A stretch of 64,000 nt of DNA, from NCBI RefSeq assembly GCF_000307875.1, contig NZ_AJLS01000141.1:1-64000 (forward strand), written 5' to 3'. The notes beneath the pieces were generated by a model, which did not search any database, was not told where the DNA came from, and worked only from the letters and a program-made list of their open reading frames with translations. This DNA is from Neobacillus bataviensis LMG 21833 (lineage in GTDB: Bacteria; Bacillota; Bacilli; Bacillales; Cytobacillaceae). A program made the translations under genes and the position numbers. How positions within the stretch are numbered: position 1 is the first letter of the stretch; every line of letters begins with the position of its first letter. Of this stretch, positions 60,326-64,000 are shown piece by piece.

Positions 60326-60850
60326 ATGAAAAAATATTTGACTATTTTACTTTTATTTTCGGTTTTATTTGGTTTTCATTCTGGACCTGCCAACGCACAA
60401 AGCACTTCAAATTTTAAAATTGAAATCATCTCCCCTACAAAAGTAGCAGAGTACCCAGGGAAAGAATTAAAGGTAAAAGTTAAAATTACTAATACTGCTG
60501 AAAAAGAAATAAAAGATGTTTTTACGTACATTACGATGGCGAATTTATCTAAGAACTGGACGGTAAATTTAGAGGATTATAGTGCCGACCAGCCGGTTAC
60601 AATCGGAACGATGAAGCCGCATGAAGAAAAAATCGTTAGTTTGCCCATCCAATTAGTCTATACCGCGGATTATTATTTATATACGACAGTTGTTTCCAAA
60701 GAGAATCATGTGATTACTTCAAGTGATGCGATACCGGTGGAAATAATTGGCAATACAAAAATAGTTCCACTTCAAGTACAAATCGTTTCCATTGTAATGC
60801 CGTTGCTATTATTATCTTTGTTACTCATTGCCATTAGAAGAAAAAGATAA
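60326..60850 (+). CDS. Exported NEW3-domain protein with C-terminal membrane anchor
   Basis: 174 residues. Signal peptide (residues 1-~25, ending ANAQ), an NEW3/CARDB-like beta domain (residues ~30-140, FKIEIISPTKVAEYPGKELK, TAEKEIKDVFTYI), then a single C-terminal helix (IVSIVMPLLLLSLLLIAI) and RRKR. The ATG follows AAGGGGTG just after the permease end, so the three genes are one operon. It may be the exporter's extracellular receptor or a partner; inference. Confidence 0.7.
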   Translation: MKKYLTILLLFSVLFGFHSGPANAQSTSNFKIEIISPTKVAEYPGKELKVKVKITNTAEKEIKDVFTYITMANLSKNWTVNLEDYSADQPVTIGTMKPHEEKIVSLPIQLVYTADYYLYTTVVSKENHVITSSDAIPVEIIGNTKIVPLQVQIVSIVMPLLLLSLLLIAIRRKR

Positions 60851-60976
60851 TCGTTCCATTAGAAATTTCTAATATATTTTTTACCTGATTTTAAGTGTTT
60901 TCAAATAGGAACATAATTATGCAGGGTTACTATAGAGATTGTAAGACATGCTTTTAAAAATAAGGAGGAAATGAAC

Positions 60977-61375
60977 ATGATTGGCACAAAAATTTTAGCA
61001 TCTGTAATAGCATTAGGCGTTGTTGGAGGAGGAGCAGTTGGTACACATTTAGTGAAGCCTGCTGCTGCAGTAAGCCAACAAGAAACCGCGAAAGAAGAAA
61101 AACAAGATCCAAATGAGCAAGCAAAATTGCAAAAAGAAGCGGCCATTACTGGGAAACAAGCAACAAACACTGTTTTGCAAAAATATACGGATGGTACCGT
61201 TAAAGAAGTAGAATTAGAAGATGAAGACGGCTCTGTCGTTTATGGTGTACATGTAACAGCCAAGGACGGCAAAAGCTATGATGTAAAAGTTGATGCAAAA
61301 ACAGGAAAGATTACGAAAGCAGAAGATGATAGTAATGACGAAAAAGATAATGGGAAAGAAAACGAAAACGACTAA
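60977..61375 (+). CDS. Exported PepSY-domain protein
   Basis: 132 residues. Signal helix (residues ~1-22), then a charged linker (QQETAKEEKQDPNEQAKLQK) and a PepSY domain (residues ~60-115: AITGKQATNTVLQKYTDGTV, EDGSVVYGVHVTAKDGKSYD, VKVDAKTGKIT), ending in an acidic tail. The ATG at 60977 has AAGGAGG 8 nt upstream. In B. subtilis similar proteins (YkoI/YkoJ) sit beside the YkoG-YkoH two-component system; here an OmpR-type system follows. Confidence 0.8.
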   Translation: MIGTKILASVIALGVVGGGAVGTHLVKPAAAVSQQETAKEEKQDPNEQAKLQKEAAITGKQATNTVLQKYTDGTVKEVELEDEDGSVVYGVHVTAKDGKSYDVKVDAKTGKITKAEDDSNDEKDNGKENEND

Positions 61376-61427
61376 TTTTTCTAATGTCAATGAAGTTGGA
61401 GTATACCTATACAAGAAGTTGAAATCG

Positions 61428-61465
61428 AACTCCCTTTTACATTCTGTGAAAGGGAGTTTCCTATA
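61428..61465 (+). terminator. Terminator after the PepSY gene
   Basis: AACTCCCTTT pairs with AAAGGGAGTT around an 11-nt loop; only a short T run follows. Confidence 0.65.
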
Positions 61466-61573
61466 TACAGATTTGTGGTATACGAGTTAATTACTCTTGT
61501 TGTGATAAACTAAGTTCTATCAATATGATATTAAATTAAAAAACACACAAACACGCACGTAGGAGCGATACAA

Positions 61574-62248
61574 GTGAAGAAAATTTTATTAATAGAAGAT
61601 GAAGAAAAATTAGCTAAATTTATTGTTCTAGAGCTGCAATATGAAGGATTTTCAGTGACGGTTTCGAATGATGGCAGAGAAGGTCTTGACTTAGCCTTAC
61701 AATCAAATTGGGACTTAATCTTATTAGACCTTATGCTTCCAGGGCTAAATGGGATAGAGGTGTGCCGGAGAATACGTGCGGTCAAAGATACATCAATTAT
61801 CATGTTAACGGCTAGAGACAGCGTTATGGATCGAGTATCCGGCTTAGATAGTGGTGCAGATGATTATATTCCTAAGCCATTTGCAACGGAGGAATTGTTA
61901 GCACGGATCCGTGTCATCTTTCGCCGAGCTAAAAGGAACATGCAACAACACTCCACACTTACCTTTCATGATTTAGAAGTCGACACAATGGCTCGAGTTG
62001 TCAAACGGGGCAAAGATGAAATTGAATTAACCAAAAGGGAATATGACTTACTGATCATTTTTCTTCAGAATATTGGTCTCGTGCTGACGAGGGAGATGTT
62101 ATTAGAAAAAGTATGGGGGTACAATGTTGAAGTTGAAACAAATGTTGTAGATGTTTACGTTAGTTATTTAAGAAACAAACTTCACACATCAGATAACGAG
62201 CAATTTATTGAAACCGTAAGAGGAATTGGTTATGTGATTCGAAAATGA
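61574..62248 (+). CDS. OmpR-family response regulator
   Basis: 224 residues. Receiver domain with acceptor Asp52 in LILLDLMLPG and LTARDS, PKPF motifs; winged-helix DNA-binding domain with LTKREYDLLIIFLQNIG and VDVYVSYLRNKL, RGIGYVIRK. The start is GTG with TAGGAG upstream. Its stop overlaps the sensor kinase start (ATGA). Likely YkoG/ArlR-like. Targets are not known; the PepSY gene upstream is a candidate. Confidence 0.88.
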   Translation: MKKILLIEDEEKLAKFIVLELQYEGFSVTVSNDGREGLDLALQSNWDLILLDLMLPGLNGIEVCRRIRAVKDTSIIMLTARDSVMDRVSGLDSGADDYIPKPFATEELLARIRVIFRRAKRNMQQHSTLTFHDLEVDTMARVVKRGKDEIELTKREYDLLIIFLQNIGLVLTREMLLEKVWGYNVEVETNVVDVYVSYLRNKLHTSDNEQFIETVRGIGYVIRK

Positions 62249-63642
62249 AAAAAGTTTCTACTCTTCCAATCAAATATAAACTTGTATTATGGTCTTCCCT
62301 GCTGTTATTTATTTTATTCGTCTTATACAATATCCTTCAATATTCTGTTTTAAATAGTTGGATGCTTACGGAAGAAAATAATGTCATTGAGCAAAAGATG
62401 AAAGAAACAAAAGCCTATTATCACGAACGGTCGAAATCCATTCCACTAACAGAACAAGATATTTATTCAAGTGGTGATTACATTGAAAGACTAAGTGGCA
62501 ATCATCAAATGATCCGTATTCTAAATTCCAAGGGGAACACGCTCATTTCGGCATCTCAAGATGTTCCTGATGAAATCATTCCTGCAAAAATTGTCCAAAC
62601 GGAAGAGTTTGACCAAATAAAAACAAGTGAAAATCGGTTTCTCATTCTTCGTAGTCCGTTATTACTGAATAACGGAACGGGAACGATCGAGATCATTCAA
62701 AGCATGGAGATTTTTGACGGACTCCTAAATAAATTTATCATTGTCATGCTTTTAGCTGGTTTGGGTTCCATTGCTTTAAGCGGCTTTGGTGGGGTTATTA
62801 TCGCAAAACAATTATTAAAATCGGTAAAGAACATCCTCCATACGATGAAAAAAATTCAGAAAACGGGATTACACGAAAGAGTACCTTCCAATGGGATTAA
62901 GGATGAAATCACAGAAATAGGAGAATTGTTCAACGAGACAATGGATAAGCTGGAAGAGTCATTTTTGCAGCAAAAACAATTTGTCGCAGACGCATCTCAC
63001 GAGCTGCGCACACCGATTGCCATTATTCGAGGGAATCTTTCCATGTTAAGACGCTGGGGGAAAAACGACCCAAAACTACTTGAAGAATCATTGGAATCAA
63101 CACTAGAGGAAGCCAAATATTTAAGTGATCTTGTTTCAGAGCTTTTAGAACTTTCGAGGGCGGAATCCGAAAAACAAAAAGAACAAATCGAATGGATTAA
63201 TCCGATACCAGTGATCGAAAATGCTCTAAGAAATTTCAAGATCCTCCATAAAGATTTTGAGTTCATTATGGACATGAAGAATATAGAAGGAAGTTTAATC
63301 GCCTTTCAACCAAGACACTTGGAGCAAATATTGGTCATATTATTGGATAATGCCGTAAAGTACTCGAAAGAGCAGAAATGGATCAAATGCTCGATTCAGA
63401 AAAAGGAAAATTTCGTGCAAATTGAAATAGAGGACAAAGGTATAGGTATTCCCAAACAAGACATTCCTATGGTCTTAAATCGCTTTTATCGCGTAGATAA
63501 AGCTAGAAGTAGAAAACAAGGAGGCTATGGCTTAGGGTTAGCGATAGCAAATCGTTTAATGGAAAAGTATAATGGCTCCATCATCATTGAAAGTGAAGTA
63601 AATAAAGGAACAACTGTTATTTTAAAGCTAGTTTCTGATTAA
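62245..63642 (+). CDS. Sensor histidine kinase, partner of the preceding regulator
   Basis: 465 residues. Two membrane helices (residues ~12-32 and ~165-190) enclose an extracellular domain; HAMP (~190-245); HisKA with phospho-His in DASHELRTPIAIIRGN; ATPase with N box ILDNAVKYS, DKGIGIP and GGYGLGLAIANR. ATG overlaps the regulator stop (ATGA). Signal unknown. Confidence 0.88.
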   Translation: MKKVSTLPIKYKLVLWSSLLLFILFVLYNILQYSVLNSWMLTEENNVIEQKMKETKAYYHERSKSIPLTEQDIYSSGDYIERLSGNHQMIRILNSKGNTLISASQDVPDEIIPAKIVQTEEFDQIKTSENRFLILRSPLLLNNGTGTIEIIQSMEIFDGLLNKFIIVMLLAGLGSIALSGFGGVIIAKQLLKSVKNILHTMKKIQKTGLHERVPSNGIKDEITEIGELFNETMDKLEESFLQQKQFVADASHELRTPIAIIRGNLSMLRRWGKNDPKLLEESLESTLEEAKYLSDLVSELLELSRAESEKQKEQIEWINPIPVIENALRNFKILHKDFEFIMDMKNIEGSLIAFQPRHLEQILVILLDNAVKYSKEQKWIKCSIQKKENFVQIEIEDKGIGIPKQDIPMVLNRFYRVDKARSRKQGGYGLGLAIANRLMEKYNGSIIIESEVNKGTTVILKLVSD

Positions 63643-63681
63643 AATAAAGAGGCATAACCGATCTGGTTTATGCCTCTTTAT
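63643..63681. terminator. Bidirectional terminator
   Basis: AATAAAGAGGCATAA pairs with TTTATGCCTCTTTATT between the kinase gene and the convergent PAP2 gene. Confidence 0.85.
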
Positions 63682-63689
63682 TTATCAAG

Positions 63690-64000
63690 TTAACCACGTT
63701 TATATTTTTTATTATACACTTTTTCTTTATAATATTGGAAAAACCAAATAGCAACCGCTAACCAGAATCCGCTCGCTAAGTACCCGCCTATTATATCGCT
63801 GGGATAATGTACCCCTAAATAGATGCGACTAATTCCAATGGCTAGAATCATCACAGTACTTATGCAGATTAACAGGCTTCTTCCCCACTTACTTGGAATA
63901 TGACGCCAGAGCAAGAAGGAAACAATCACATAAACAGTAAAAGCATTCATGGCATGGCCGCTTGGGAAACTGAACCCAGAAATATCAATCAGACGATGGA
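63690..64000 (-). CDS. PAP2-family phosphatase, 3' part (cut by window edge)
   Basis: The frame is open to the window end: RLIDISGFSFPSGHAMN precedes the first internal ATG, so the gene begins beyond base 64000. Two PAP2 motifs are present: SFPSGHA and SRIYLGVHYPSDIIGG with the catalytic His residues. Several helices. Probably an undecaprenyl- or lipid-phosphate phosphatase. Confidence 0.85.
   Translation of the reverse strand, partial: HRLIDISGFSFPSGHAMNAFTVYVIVSFLLWRHIPSKWGRSLLICISTVMILAIGISRIYLGVHYPSDIIGGYLASGFWLAVAIWFFQYYKEKVYNKKYKRG

Overview
The window looks like the chromosome of a spore-forming member of the Bacillaceae: AT-rich DNA, strong AGGAGG-type ribosome binding sites, GTG and TTG starts, Gram-positive lipoproteins, a flagellin-based motility system, a gerA-type germination operon, an S-box leader and Pho-type phosphatases. 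A species cannot be named from the sequence alone. No rRNA, tRNA, insertion sequence, prophage or CRISPR array was seen.

Region 1 (1-18.8 kb) is a motility block. On the minus strand lie fliK-flgD-flgE-fliM-fliN, hag, flgM-flgN-flgK-flgL, and a yaaR-like gene-fliL-flhO-flhP. On the plus strand lie a flagellar-type glucosaminidase, a PilZ gene and motA-motB. A 1353-residue exported FN3/OmpL47-type repeat protein sits between the glucosaminidase and hag. Export-apparatus, MS-ring and chemotaxis genes are not in the window, so the flagellar genes are split. A sigma-D-like promoter precedes flgM.

Region 2 (18.9-28 kb) holds two small membrane proteins, a 2-hydroxyacid dehydrogenase, an EamA exporter, a complete polar amino-acid ABC importer (glnQ-H-M-P type), and a plus-strand run of three small exported helical proteins. 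These three share an ungapped N-terminal motif and I cannot assign them to a known family. A prohibitin-family gene follows.

Region 3 (28.4-30.1 kb) is the most interesting locus. It is a minus-strand three-gene module: a small multi-TM protein, a TIR-like (CAP12/PycTIR-type) protein with a possible GAF-like C-terminal half, and a 56-residue protein whose ATG overlaps the TIR stop. Two nearly identical terminator hairpins bracket it. It is a candidate anti-phage or stress effector system.

Region 4 (30.3-43 kb) has yfkN, a patatin, gerAB-gerAA-gerAC, a gene graveyard (AraC and pterin dehydratase remnants), a HupE/UreJ-like protein and a purple-acid-type phosphatase. yfkN, this phosphatase and the later PhoX-like gene all carry TGTAAA/TGTTAA repeats upstream, spaced by multiples of about 11 bp, which suggests PhoP control.

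Region 5 (43-52 kb) has a YibE/F transporter, a SwrC-type RND exporter with its divergent TetR regulator (operator inside the promoter spacer), a kynureninase/TNT-like chimeric remnant, a small two-gene unit, and a decayed HD-GYP gene overlapping an intact GGDEF cyclase. Region 6 (52-64 kb) has metN-metP-metQ behind an S-box riboswitch, an AmiS/UreI channel, PhoX, an ABC exporter operon, a PepSY protein with a two-component system, and the 3' part of a PAP2 phosphatase.

Three kinds of non-coding repeat recur: four intergenic arrays with an exact 21-nt period but different cores, at least seven copies of a GAACCGTCCCC-type element near gene ends, and two copies of a short ATGGTG...CACCAT element.
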